Source: Thermoguttaceae bacterium (lineage in GTDB: Bacteria > Planctomycetota > Planctomycetia > Pirellulales > Thermoguttaceae). Taken from it: a stretch of DNA of 64,000 nucleotides. Under the pieces are notes generated by a model. That model was not told where the DNA came from. It was given only the letters and a program-made list of their open reading frames with translations, and made no database searches. Of the stretch, positions 28,409 through 37,831 are shown one piece after another; within the stretch, counting starts at the first letter, position 1, and every line of letters starts with the position of its first letter. Location of the stretch: the NCBI GenBank assembly GCA_025060325.1, contig JANXBW010000024.1:1-64000 (forward strand). The letters are read 5' to 3'. A program made the position numbers and the translations under genes.

Positions 28409-29383
28409 ATGAACTTGTATCTTCTTTTTTCGCGATATGTTCGACGGCAGGTTCGGGAACTCCGCCGCCAGTTACAAGCGATCGGCAAGGTAAGTGATCC
28501 GGATGTCATTCACGATGCCCGGGTGGCATGCCGCCGACTTCGTGTAGCTTTGGCTGTCCTTCGTGACCTCCTTCCGCGGCGTTTGACGAAAAAATGGAAG
28601 CTTCGGCAACTGCGGCGCGACCTTCGCGATTTTGCTAGGGCGTTAGGTCAGGCCCGTGATCTTGACGTCCACATTGGCCGGATAAAAAAGTGGGCTAGCA
28701 CAGTGAAAAACGCCGAAGAAAAGGCCGGTGTCCGTTGGGTCGTTCGTGAACTTCAAACTGCTCGGAAGAACTCCCAATCGCAAGTGCTGGAAGCGGCCAA
28801 ACGTTTGGAGCAAACGCAGGCGGTTAAACGGTTGAAACAGTGGAGCAAATTTCTCGCCGATTCCGTTCCGAAGAAAGGTGAACTTGCCGAAATCGTTGGC
28901 CAATCGGAGGAAGTCCTCCGGGGTTACTTGGGGGCGGTGGCTCGATCCGCTGAAATCTCCCCTCATTCCCGGCCGGTGGAGGAGTTGCACGAGCTGCGGA
29001 TCACCTTCAAGAAGCTTCGCTACTTCTTGGAGCTATTCTCCGACGCCAATAAGAAATCTTTTGAGCCAGCGATCGCCGAGTGCCGGAAGATTCAAGAGGA
29101 CCTCGGTGATTTTTGCGATGCTGTTAACGGGGCAGAAATGGTCAAAACGCTGCTCGAACACGCCAAGGGGAATCCGGGCAAAAGCTCGCCTAGCCAACAC
29201 GGCTCGGCCCAGGCCCAACTTGGTATCAAGCGATGCCTCGAGTGGTACCAGTCGCTAAGCGAAGTGGCTCTCAACCGCCTAGCCGAATCCCTGAATCTAG
29301 CTAAGTCAGATGGTCCCCTGATGGGGATTTCACTTTCACAGCTGCTTCAACCAGTCGGGGCTTCCGAGGTTTCCTCAACCTAA
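28409..29383 (+). CDS. CHAD-domain protein
   Basis: 324 residues from ATG 28409; a TTG two codons upstream is also possible, and no strong ribosome site is seen for either. The CHAD (conserved histidine alpha-helical domain) signature is clear. In the first half there are VIHDARVACRRLRVALAVL and ARALGQARDLDVH; in the second there are ELHELRITFKKLRYFLEL and IQEDLGDFCDA. These form the two halves of the four-helix arrangement with conserved His, Arg and Lys lining a basic channel. CHAD proteins bind inorganic polyphosphate and often associate with polyphosphate granules or metabolism. No CYTH domain or polyphosphate kinase is encoded nearby, so the context adds nothing to function. Confidence 0.9.
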   Translation: MNLYLLFSRYVRRQVRELRRQLQAIGKVSDPDVIHDARVACRRLRVALAVLRDLLPRRLTKKWKLRQLRRDLRDFARALGQARDLDVHIGRIKKWASTVKNAEEKAGVRWVVRELQTARKNSQSQVLEAAKRLEQTQAVKRLKQWSKFLADSVPKKGELAEIVGQSEEVLRGYLGAVARSAEISPHSRPVEELHELRITFKKLRYFLELFSDANKKSFEPAIAECRKIQEDLGDFCDAVNGAEMVKTLLEHAKGNPGKSSPSQHGSAQAQLGIKRCLEWYQSLSEVALNRLAESLNLAKSDGPLMGISLSQLLQPVGASEVSST

Positions 29384-30149
29384 CAAGCCACCAAATCCCG
29401 GCACCTGCGGGGCCTTGTTCTCCCAGCTTTCGGACGCTCGAGTGTCCCCTGGGAGTTTCCTAGGCTAAACTGTTTCCCGGGCTTGGGTGATGCCCGCCAG
29501 CCGGACGACAGGATTTCTTCTTCCTATTGACAGTTCGCTTGACGGCTGGCAAGCCGCGGGGCTAATGTTCCGGCTTCGGCTTCACAACCATGCCGGCGGC
29601 CGGGAGGATGCATTCTGGGGGAGAGGCCGCAACATATACATCTTCAAATCTGCTCCCACGCGCATCCACGCTGCCAACGGGTGTCCGTCCCAGGGGAGCG
29701 TTGTCCGAAGCTTGCGGGTAGGCATAAGTTTCAAGCTTCTCGGGTGGCCAAAGCGAGCTGGTGGGACTTAGTCTCCCGCCCCACCGGCGGCGGGTAAGAA
29801 TCTTAATCTGGATACAGAACAATGTGATATTTCTGGGATCTGTCCGGTCTGATCTCTTGCCGTATCGCGGCCAAATTCTCATACGCAATGTTGGAAACCC
29901 CAGCCGGCCAAACGGTTGACTAATCTTGGACCGATGAGCCTTTTCAAGCTGCCCAGGTGGACCGGAGTTGGTTCCCCACCATTTTGGGGATGGCGGCCCT
30001 CCGCCTCGGCAAAACCTAGAAATTCTTGGGTGCTGAGGAAAAAGCCGGCCACTTGGGGGAGTTTTCGAGGAACCAATCCCGTCCCTGGTCCACCCACACC
30101 GGCAGGTGTGTTTCCTGCCGTTTGGGGCAGTGGCTACTTTGCGCCTTGT
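29384..30149. other. Intergenic region before the lipoprotein gene
   Basis: About 765 nt without a supported gene. The frame of the following lipoprotein is open back to 29916, but the extra 78 residues are Pro/Trp/Gly-rich and precede what looks like an N-terminal lipoprotein signal, so I treat them as non-coding. A long open frame on the opposite strand (29562-30176) has unnatural composition and no ribosome site. Confidence 0.4.
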
Positions 30150-31061
30150 ATGTCGCCGCAAGCACCGTCCGGCCACCCATGCAAGTGCAATCCGAACTTG
30201 GCCCTCCTCTTCTTTCTGACAGGAGTGATTGCCCTAATCGCGGGATGTACCACTGTAACGGCACCCTCGATCGATGGGGCAAACCTCCTAGCTAAACCTC
30301 GAATGAATCCCGGAAGTTGTGCCATCGAGCTACTTTTCGTGAGGTTCCCCCTTGGGACTCCAGAAGGCAATGACCAGCTCTGGCACGAGATTGACGACAG
30401 TCGTATCGCGGCTGAAGCCCGCCAGCTCCTATGGACTAACGGCTTTAAGGTGGGAATTGTTGGGACGGCTCCGCCGGCGGCGGTAACGTCGCTACTCGAC
30501 TTAAAGGGAGAAAACCTCGCTGCGACGGGGCTATCCACCGAAAGCCCGGTCCTTCCTGCCGTCAAGGTGGTGAAACGTCACATCCAACTCCCCCCGCGGG
30601 AAAGCCGGCAAATCTACCTGGGTGAGCCGGCCGAGGAACTAACCCTTTTCGTGGCCGAAAAGTCCGGGGTAAGGGGCCGAAGTTTTGCCCAAGCTCAAAC
30701 CGGGTTTACGCTCTCCTGGAGTCCCCTCCCTCAGGGGCAGGTTTGCTTGCAGGTTGTTCCGGAGATATTTCACGGCCAGCCGCGGACGAAATATGCCGCC
30801 GAAGAGGGGCATTTCCGCCTGGATTTTGTCCGGCCAAGAGAGAGCTTTACCGATCTCTCGCTCAGTGTCGCCCTAGCGCCCGGGGAGATGCTTGTAATAG
30901 GTTGCAGCCCTGACCGGCCCGGCACACTCGGTTACCAATTCCTCGTCGACAACACCGAGCAAAAACTGCTTTTCATCCGCCTTGCGCAAGTTCAGCACGA
31001 CGAAGTATTCTGTCCGGAAGATTTCGCCCGGCTATGCGGCCGGGATTCCCTCGCAAAATGA
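30150..31061 (+). CDS. Putative lipoprotein of unknown function
   Basis: 303 residues if translation begins at ATG 30150; no clear ribosome site is visible and the start is uncertain. The N-terminus has a polar stretch, a hydrophobic core (LALLFFLTGVIALIAG) and a lipobox IAGC with the Cys near residue 33. This predicts signal peptidase II cleavage and membrane attachment. The mature part contains no domain I recognise. It has mixed alpha/beta character with segments such as CAIELLFVRFPLGTPEGNDQLW, and a beta-rich second half ending in repeated LSVALAPGEMLVIG-like strands. The pattern fits planctomycete envelope proteins of unknown role. Codon use is similar to neighbours. Confidence 0.65.
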   Translation: MSPQAPSGHPCKCNPNLALLFFLTGVIALIAGCTTVTAPSIDGANLLAKPRMNPGSCAIELLFVRFPLGTPEGNDQLWHEIDDSRIAAEARQLLWTNGFKVGIVGTAPPAAVTSLLDLKGENLAATGLSTESPVLPAVKVVKRHIQLPPRESRQIYLGEPAEELTLFVAEKSGVRGRSFAQAQTGFTLSWSPLPQGQVCLQVVPEIFHGQPRTKYAAEEGHFRLDFVRPRESFTDLSLSVALAPGEMLVIGCSPDRPGTLGYQFLVDNTEQKLLFIRLAQVQHDEVFCPEDFARLCGRDSLAK

Positions 31062-31734
31062 CCCTTGCCCCTCCTCGATTGGCTTGAAAGCCTAACGCTT
31101 TCCGGTTCACACCTGAAAATTCGGCCGCACCCGTGCTCCGGTTGTGCGGCCTCAAGAGAGTCGTATTCACTAGAAATGGATCCCGTGTTCTTTCGCCACT
31201 GAGGGACTTTTGCCGAGGGGTTGGTGGGGATGTCGCGGCGGTTTTTGAAAAGCCCCGCCCCTGGCGATTCATGTGGGTTTGCATAATCGAAAAAACCCCT
31301 CCTTGCCGCACGGATTTCCCTCAGGTATTTCGCCAATGCCCCAGCACCTCTGGCACCCGCTGGCCAAACGTGGCGAAGCGCGCCCAATGGCCCTCAGTGC
31401 TTGCGGAAGCCGCAAGAGCTGTCCTCAGATAGCCGGGGGAAGGGATGCCGGTAGGTCGGCCGCTATGATTATTGAGACCCCTAAGGACAACTGGCTGAGG
31501 AGGCCAGGCCGAGAGGGGGTGAAAGCAGGGGAAAACCTTGAACCTCCTGACGACGAGTCCCGCAAAAATTCCCCGTGAGGTCCCGGGCGAGAAGGGCCTC
31601 AATGTTTAAGGTAAACCTTAAGGGTGCAGAGGTCGGGCTTCCCGGAAAATACGGTCTTCCGTTTGCTTATGGCGGGCGGGTCCCCCATCCGAATAGTTCC
31701 GGATATTTGAGCTTTCCGAAGGAGTCAGGGGTCA
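31062..31734. other. Intergenic region lipoprotein-pncA
   Basis: About 670 nt with no ORF that I can support. AAGGAG at 31719-31724 is the ribosome site for pncA. A CTGACGA string at 31546-31552 was considered as a hammerhead core and rejected. Confidence 0.45.
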
Positions 31735-32364
31735 ATGCCGCGGCAAGCCCTCATCATTGTCGACGTGCAAAATGATTTTTGCCCAGGTGGCAGTTTGCCT
31801 GTGCCGGACGGGGACCAAGTAGTCCCAGTGATCAACCGCATTCAGCCTTTATTCGAACTGGTGATTGCCACCCAGGACTGGCACCCGGCCAATCACGTGA
31901 GTTTTGCCGCCAACCATCCCGGGCGAAATGTGGGCGATGTGATCGAGGTCGACGGGCTTCCGCAGATTTTGTGGCCTGTCCATTGCGTGCAGGATTCCCC
32001 AGGGGCAGCATTTCATCCCGATCTGGACACCTCGCGGATTGTCCACATTGTCCGTAAGGGCACCGATCCCCGGGTGGATAGTTACAGCGGGTTTTTCGAC
32101 AACGCTCGGCGGCGAGACACAGGCTTGGCCAAGCTCCTGCGAGAGCTGGGCGTTTCCGAGGTAACAATCTGCGGGCTTGCCACGGATTACTGCGTGAAAT
32201 TCACCGCCTTGGACGCAAAGGAACTCGGTTTTGACACAACGGTCATTGTGGATGCTTGCCGGGGCGTGGACCTTCGGCCGGAGGACGTGTCGGAGGCAAT
32301 CCGACTGATGCAGTCTCGTGGGATCAAAATCGCCCAATCGACCGCCCTTTTAGGGGGCAGCTGA
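31735..32364 (+). CDS. pncA: Nicotinamidase
   Basis: 209 residues, ATG start 10 nt after AAGGAG. PncA hydrolyses nicotinamide to nicotinate and ammonia for NAD salvage. The catalytic triad is visible as Asp10 (IIVDVQNDF), Lys108 (VRKGTDP) and Cys153 (GLATDYCVKFTA). The metal ligands are Asp48 and His50 (TQDWHP) and His83 (WPVHCVQ). Length and spacing match E. coli PncA. It is the first of two plus-strand genes, but the next one encodes an unrelated GTPase. Assignment is secure, although other isochorismatase-fold amidases share the triad. Confidence 0.93.
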   Translation: MPRQALIIVDVQNDFCPGGSLPVPDGDQVVPVINRIQPLFELVIATQDWHPANHVSFAANHPGRNVGDVIEVDGLPQILWPVHCVQDSPGAAFHPDLDTSRIVHIVRKGTDPRVDSYSGFFDNARRRDTGLAKLLRELGVSEVTICGLATDYCVKFTALDAKELGFDTTVIVDACRGVDLRPEDVSEAIRLMQSRGIKIAQSTALLGGS

Positions 32365-32506
32365 TGAAGCCAGAGCTCCTGGGTCGTTTTTGTTGTTAAA
32401 AGGAGCGCACCGTTAGCTGCCGTGGGCAATTGCCGAAGGTTAATTGTCATGGCTGGATGTTGACGCAGTTAAGGGGGGTAATTTCAGGGAGGTCAGGGGA
32501 AAAAAC

Positions 32507-34261
32507 GTGTTGAAAATTCGCATTCCGTTTCCCTGGTGGCGTCGGGGAACCGGCACTCGCCAGCAATCAAAGAGTGGCGAATTAGTGCCTTGGGCTGGGC
32601 GATCGCCGGCAGGCCCTCTCGACCGGAGCACGGTTGGCTCACGCAGACCTACCAGCCGGTCGTGGGCGCAATGGCTCGGATGGCTCTGGCGAAGGGGGCG
32701 GGCCCTCTGGCCGTGGATCGTCGTTTTTGTCTGCTGGGCAATTCCGCTTGTGGCGCTCATAGTGGCTGGGTCGATCTGGCTTTACGAAAACGGTTGGTTG
32801 CTGGCCTGGTTTTCAGGGGCCTTTTTTGTGGGGCTTGTGGGCTGGGTGGTGGCCCACTGGGCAGTGAAAAAGGAAAGGCGATTCCCGGGGCCAGAGGTAA
32901 AACCGGCCCCGGATTGGCCCCCGGTGGGGCTGGCTGCCTGGGCCGAGGTCGAACGATTGGCCGAGGCCGCCGAGAAGAACCCGCCCCCCCTTAACGACTG
33001 GCAATCCTGGCAACGGCTCGTCGGCGAGGTCCTCGAGACAGTCGCACGACATTACTTCCCCGATGCCGAGGAACCGCTCCTTGAAGTCTCCTTGCCCAGG
33101 ATGGCTCGAGTGGTCGAGCTTGTCGCCCGGGATATCCGGCAGGTTGTGTGTGAACATATTCCTCTGGCTGACAAGTTGACAGTGGGCGATCTCCGCCGAG
33201 CCCAGCGTTTCCAGGCACTCATTAGTCAACTTTATCAACTTTATCGGCTGATTGCCCTTGGCTTTAACCCGATAACTGGCATACCGCGGATCCTTCGCGA
33301 CATGGCCGTACAAGGGATCCAGCAAACCACGGCCGACGGGTTTGTTCGGTGGGCGACAGGCTATCTGGTACGAAGGACCGGTTACTACGCCATCATGCTT
33401 TACGGGGGTTACATGGTCCTGGACGAAAAGGCACTGGCCGACTTTCGCACGCCGCAAAGTGCCCGGGATCAAGCAGCGGCTGTGGTGCAGGAAAATCTTC
33501 TCGCCCAGGAACCCCTGCGCGTGCTTGTTGTTGGCCGACGAGGGGCAGGAAAGTCAAGCATCATCTCTGTGCTGGCCGGCGAACCTGTGGCCCCGCTTGG
33601 AGTGGGGAACTTCCGGCCGACGGCGTACCGCGCCCCCACTAGCGGGGATGGCCCACCCTGGCTTTTGATTGAAGCGCCGGATCTTGAGACGCGGCCCGAC
33701 AAGGATCCGTATGAGCGATTGCGGGGGGACGTGAGCTTAGCGGATTTAATCGTTGTTGTTGTGCCGGCCGACGCAACCGACCTTCAGCCGGAGCGGACAT
33801 TCCTCCAAGGCCTTGAAAGCGACCTGGCCCGGGATCCGCACCGAGTCCCTCCCGCCCTTGCCGTAGTTGCTACGCGAGCTGATTGTGTTGTCGCGGACGA
33901 GCCGGCCGGCTTAAGGGGCCGTCCGGATAAAGGCGCAAAGCCTGCAGATGGCAAAGTGACTGCCGTTAACAAACTTTGCGACCGGTTGGCCGGGGAACTT
34001 GAACTTAGTCCACAAGTGCCCATTCTTGTCGACAGCTTTCAACTGCCCGCGGCTCCCGAGGTAACCGCCCGGCTGAATAGCCTGATCCAGCAAGTACTGC
34101 CAAAGGCACAAATTGCCTACGTGGCCAGGGTCCGAAGGGCCCTTCAATCGTTCGATCTCCATCGAGACGTTCTGCGACCTTTTGTCAACACCGCACGGAA
34201 GCTGTGGCGGTCGCTCACGAGCGGAAAAAGTAGCAGGGCTCCGGAGCCACCCGCCCAGTAA
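32507..34261 (+). CDS. Membrane-anchored P-loop GTPase-like protein
   Basis: 584 residues from GTG 32507, preceded by AGGGG; an in-frame TTG at 32444 would add 21 residues. An N-terminal basic/Trp-rich region is followed by two hydrophobic helices (WIVVFVCWAIPLVALIVAG and WFSGAFFVGLVGWVVAHW). A helical domain of about 190 residues comes next. Then a G domain: Walker A GRRGAGKSS near residue 341, a degenerate G3 (IEAPDLET in place of DTPG), LIVVVVPAD, and a G4-like ATRADC in place of NKxD. The layout resembles YcjX/YcjF- or dynamin-like membrane GTPases. Altered G3 and G4 suggest changed nucleotide specificity. It may help membrane remodelling; this is inference. Confidence 0.7.
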   Translation: MLKIRIPFPWWRRGTGTRQQSKSGELVPWAGRSPAGPLDRSTVGSRRPTSRSWAQWLGWLWRRGRALWPWIVVFVCWAIPLVALIVAGSIWLYENGWLLAWFSGAFFVGLVGWVVAHWAVKKERRFPGPEVKPAPDWPPVGLAAWAEVERLAEAAEKNPPPLNDWQSWQRLVGEVLETVARHYFPDAEEPLLEVSLPRMARVVELVARDIRQVVCEHIPLADKLTVGDLRRAQRFQALISQLYQLYRLIALGFNPITGIPRILRDMAVQGIQQTTADGFVRWATGYLVRRTGYYAIMLYGGYMVLDEKALADFRTPQSARDQAAAVVQENLLAQEPLRVLVVGRRGAGKSSIISVLAGEPVAPLGVGNFRPTAYRAPTSGDGPPWLLIEAPDLETRPDKDPYERLRGDVSLADLIVVVVPADATDLQPERTFLQGLESDLARDPHRVPPALAVVATRADCVVADEPAGLRGRPDKGAKPADGKVTAVNKLCDRLAGELELSPQVPILVDSFQLPAAPEVTARLNSLIQQVLPKAQIAYVARVRRALQSFDLHRDVLRPFVNTARKLWRSLTSGKSSRAPEPPAQ

Positions 34262-35704
34262 CTCCCAGGCCCAACCGAGCGTTGACTATCGCATGTGGGA
34301 CCTGAGATCCCCCCACCACCGACGCGCAGTGAGGAAGGCACCAAGCCAATGGCCCACTTTCGAGCGGCTTAGCTGGTGGCCGGAGTTGGATGGAGCCACC
34401 CGGGCAAGAGTTAAAACAGAGGGGGCAAAGTCATCCACAAGGGCGGCCAGTCTAACCGGGGCTTCGAAATCGGCCGCCATCCTTATTTAAAAGATAGGGG
34501 CAAGTAAGCTCCTAGCTCGTCTTGACTGCCGCCGTTCTCTTGGTCAAACGCTCGGATGAGTTTAGGACTCGTCACAGGATTTTCTCATCGGGCGAACTCC
34601 TGGGGCTGCACAAGGACAACGGTCAACATAATCAACATTTGGTTTACTCTGCCCTCACCACTATCGGCTAGGTCAGCCGCTGCCGCGGTAGTGTCGAATC
34701 GGTCCGATCGGAGCCTTGTTGGGGTTCACTGGCTGCACGGCACAACCCGCGTGGACCGGACCCAAGCAGCCACGGGTTGGGAACCGGACCAGCATCAAGA
34801 AGACCGATTGCAAGTCAAATCTCGCGCTTTTTTCGGCTTAAGCGGCGATCTTTTTGCCGGCGGCTGCCATTGCCAATTGATGAGGCAATTCAAGCTGCTA
34901 AACATGCAAGGCGGCTTTCACACCTACCAGGGCACCGGTACCCCTTACGGCTTCAAGCGACCTTAGCGAATTTGGCGAAAAATCAGCCTAAGCCCGCAAG
35001 TAACTCAACAAGGGAAGCTCCTCAGCCCGGCCTCGTTTCTGGAAAGTCACGCGGCTTTTACGTACAATCGCAGTTCCAAGCTTGGCGGAGGTGAACCGTG
35101 CGCCCGGAGCTTACGGCGAAAGTATCGACATAAGCGGGGAAAGATCACGCGCTTGGCCTTTCTGAAACTTTCCCAGAAGGCAACGCGGTAGACTCTCTTA
35201 GTGGAGAGCAAACTCCCAAAGATCATTAAGTGCTGTAGTTTACCATTCCAATCAAGGAAGTTGCCATCGGATGGGCAGTTCCGCGCTGGTCGTAGGAAAG
35301 CCGCACGCGGCAGCGCGTTTTTGAGACCCAAGGTAGCTTTCTGAGGCCGGTTTAACTTGACTCTCACCTTGCAACGTTGCCGCGGTGGAATCCGCCGGAG
35401 GCAAGTTGAAACTAAGGGGCGCTCATGCGCCGGGTGTTTGGCCGGCAGGATCGTTGCGTTGACATCGCCGGGCCGGTTTCCGGGGCAATCGCCAGATGCT
35501 TTTAAGTGTTAACTCGCCAAACAGTCAAGTTGAATAATTGCCGGGTGGGGGCCGAGGGCCGCTACAAAAACAACAATTTATTTACGGTTTAAGAGCTGAA
35601 ACTTTTTTCGCCTCCACGACTAAACATATACGGCGTTTGTTGATAAATTAGCACAACGGCAAATCTTATAGGTTTATATCAGCTGCCCTTTCGGGGGATA
35701 GACC
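34262..35704. other. Long gene-poor region before the E1/KAS III unit
   Basis: About 1.4 kb in which no ORF on either strand looks genuine. The final 150 nt become AT-rich and carry the putative promoter at 35640-35669. I saw no tRNA, ribozyme core or insertion-sequence ends. Confidence 0.45.
35640..35669 (+). promoter_or_regulatory. Putative promoter of the E1/lipoyl-KAS III operon
   Basis: TTGATA (35640-35645) and TCTTAT (35664-35669) are separated by 18 nt within the most AT-rich stretch before 35705. The following segment to the start codon includes GGGGGA as a ribosome site. The -10 match is moderate only. Confidence 0.3.
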
Positions 35705-37828
35705 GTGAGGCTCAACGAGACCGGCAAAACGCCGCTTGCCACCCCTGTCATTTCGGAAGCCGAAGCTTCCATTTCTCTTTCCCAGTGGAATCCCTGGACC
35801 TATCAGGAAAAGGACCTTCAGATCGTCAACAATCCGCTTGTCTCTCTGGCCCGTTTTCCCGGCCGGCTGGAAAGAGCCCAATTCCTGCCGATAGCTTATC
35901 GGGCAATGTTTCTATCTAGGGTCTTGGAAGAGATCCTTGTTGATCTTTACCACAAAGGGTACGTGAAAGGCACCGTTGCGCTTGGGCGGGGAAACGAGGC
36001 GACGGCCACTGCGATCGGGCTGAGTCTGCGGCCCGGCTGGGATGTGGTGTCGCTTCTTCATCGGGATTTAGCTGCCCACCTCCTTCTTGGTACGTCCCCT
36101 TACCAGGTCTTTTGCCAGTACATGGCCAACGCGGAGAGTCCTACCAAAGGCCACGAGGGCAATGTCCACTATGGGGATGCCCCCCGGCGGCGATTGCCGA
36201 TGATCAGTCATCTGGGCAAGATGCTTAGCCTGGTGGTGGGGGGCACCTGGGCGGCCCGGCAGGCAGGGGAAAATTGTCTGGGACTTGCCATCATCGGCGA
36301 CGGTGGGTCTAGCACCGGCGAATTTCACGAGGCGCTCAACATCGCCTCTGTCCACAATGTGCCTGTGCTCTTCGTCATCGAAAACAATCGTTACGCCTTT
36401 TCCACACCGATCTCCGCTCAGTATCACTGCGAATTCTTGTCAGATCGGGCCAAGGCTTACGGCATCACTGGTCAAACGATTGATGGCACTGACCCTTGGC
36501 TTGTGTATACGACGATTCAGGAATTTTTCGGCCTAATGGAGCGCGATCCGGCACCGGCGATCTTGGAGTGCATGACGCTCCGCTTATGTGGCCACGCCGT
36601 TTACGACAAATGCGAATATGTTTCCAAGGAGGAATGGGCAGCGTGGGAAGCCCAGGATCCGGTACCGAGAGTTCGTCGACAGCTTCTGGAGGAAGGGCTG
36701 GCCCAGGAGGAGGAACTGGTCGCGTTTGAAGCCTGGGTGCGAAAAGAGCTTCAGCAAATATGTTTACGGGCGCTGCGAGTGCCCCCGGCCCGACCGTCCG
36801 GCAAGAGCGGCTGGCCAGTCTTTGCGACCTCAACCCCCGGTACCAAACTCCCGCCCTTTAAAGCTCAGAAGGTTAAAAACGGCTCTGCCGTCACCTTGGC
36901 CTTAGATTACATCCTCAAGCATGACCCGAAGGCCTTTCTGGTCGGCCTTGACATCGGCCGATACGGCTCGGCCTTTAAGACTTGCAAAGGACTTATCGAT
37001 CGGTACGGGCCCTCCCGAGTGATTGATATGCCGATTGGCGAATCGGGCATTATGGGCTTTGCCTTGGGAGCAGCCCAGGTCGGAGCCAAGCCCATTATGG
37101 AATTTCAGTTTGCCGATTTTTCGACGGAAAGCACCACTCAGCTTGGCCTCAATGCGGCCACCTGGTTTTTCCGAAGCGGAAGCCCCATGCCCATCCTTGT
37201 GCGGATGCCCTGCGGCGGGGGCCTGACGATGGGAGCATTCCATTCGGCCGAACTGGAAGGCCTTTGGGCGCGGTTCCCCGGACTGAAAGTCCTTTATCCA
37301 GCGACAGCTCAAGAGATTTTCGAAGCCTTGGTAGCCGGCTTTTTTGACCCCAATCCCTGCGTGGTCTTCGAACACAAACTGCTTTACTGGAGCAAATCGG
37401 GGGATATCGACTTTAACGGTGAACTTGATAATATTTGGCGGCCCCGAAAGTACTTGGACGGCGACGCCGTAACCGTCGTGGCTTTTGGGGCAATGGTCCA
37501 CGAGGTTTTGACGGCAGTGGGGCAGGTGGGAATAGCTGCCGAGGTATGGAATCCGTTTGTGCTTCAGCCCCTGGCGATTGAGCCCGTGGTGGAGTCGGTG
37601 CGTCGCACTGGCCGATTGGTCGTCGTTCAGGAATCTCCCCGAGCGCAGGGGTTGGGTGATCGGATTATTTCGCTCATTTGCCAGATCGATCCGAGCGTCT
37701 TTCGTGTCCCGCCGGTATTGGTGGCCTCGCCAGATGCCCCGGTGCCATTTGCCCCGGAGCTGGAAAGCCATTATCGCCCCAATGCCCAGCGGATTGGTGA
37801 AGCGTTACAGGCAGTAGTGACCCCTTAA
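35705..37828 (+). CDS. 2-oxoacid dehydrogenase E1, fused alpha-beta subunits
   Basis: 707 residues, GTG start after GGGGGA. This thiamin-diphosphate enzyme decarboxylates a 2-oxo acid and passes the acyl group to lipoate. The alpha half (about residues 55-350) holds RGNEATATAIGLSLRPGWD, SHLGKMLSLVVGGTWAA and the TPP motif GDGGSSTGEFHEALN to ENNRYAFSTP (near 197-235). The beta half (about 380-705) holds MPIGESGIMGFALGAA, FADFSTES, RMPCGGGLTMGAFHSAELEG and LKVLYPATAQE. Fused E1 proteins of this kind are usually branched-chain 2-oxoacid (BCKDH-like) or related enzymes. Only 3 nt separate it from the next gene, a lipoyl-KAS III fusion, so translation is probably coupled. No E2 acyltransferase or E3 gene is in the window. 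Substrate not determined; branched-chain 2-oxo acids are the leading guess. Confidence 0.88.
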   Translation: MRLNETGKTPLATPVISEAEASISLSQWNPWTYQEKDLQIVNNPLVSLARFPGRLERAQFLPIAYRAMFLSRVLEEILVDLYHKGYVKGTVALGRGNEATATAIGLSLRPGWDVVSLLHRDLAAHLLLGTSPYQVFCQYMANAESPTKGHEGNVHYGDAPRRRLPMISHLGKMLSLVVGGTWAARQAGENCLGLAIIGDGGSSTGEFHEALNIASVHNVPVLFVIENNRYAFSTPISAQYHCEFLSDRAKAYGITGQTIDGTDPWLVYTTIQEFFGLMERDPAPAILECMTLRLCGHAVYDKCEYVSKEEWAAWEAQDPVPRVRRQLLEEGLAQEEELVAFEAWVRKELQQICLRALRVPPARPSGKSGWPVFATSTPGTKLPPFKAQKVKNGSAVTLALDYILKHDPKAFLVGLDIGRYGSAFKTCKGLIDRYGPSRVIDMPIGESGIMGFALGAAQVGAKPIMEFQFADFSTESTTQLGLNAATWFFRSGSPMPILVRMPCGGGLTMGAFHSAELEGLWARFPGLKVLYPATAQEIFEALVAGFFDPNPCVVFEHKLLYWSKSGDIDFNGELDNIWRPRKYLDGDAVTVVAFGAMVHEVLTAVGQVGIAAEVWNPFVLQPLAIEPVVESVRRTGRLVVVQESPRAQGLGDRIISLICQIDPSVFRVPPVLVASPDAPVPFAPELESHYRPNAQRIGEALQAVVTP

Positions 37829-37831
37829 CCT

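Noticed and set aside
29562-30176. 204-codon open frame on the minus strand
   Set aside because: Arg/Pro/Gly/Ser-rich composition, no ribosome site and no family likeness; it overlaps the start of the lipoprotein gene.
30150-31061. Longer version of the lipoprotein starting at 29916
   Set aside because: It would place the lipoprotein signal in the middle of the protein, and the added stretch has unnatural composition.
31540-31580. CTGACGA followed by CGAGTCCCG, resembling a hammerhead ribozyme core
   Set aside because: The closing strand of stem II and the following GAAA are missing, and no stem I/III pairing was found.
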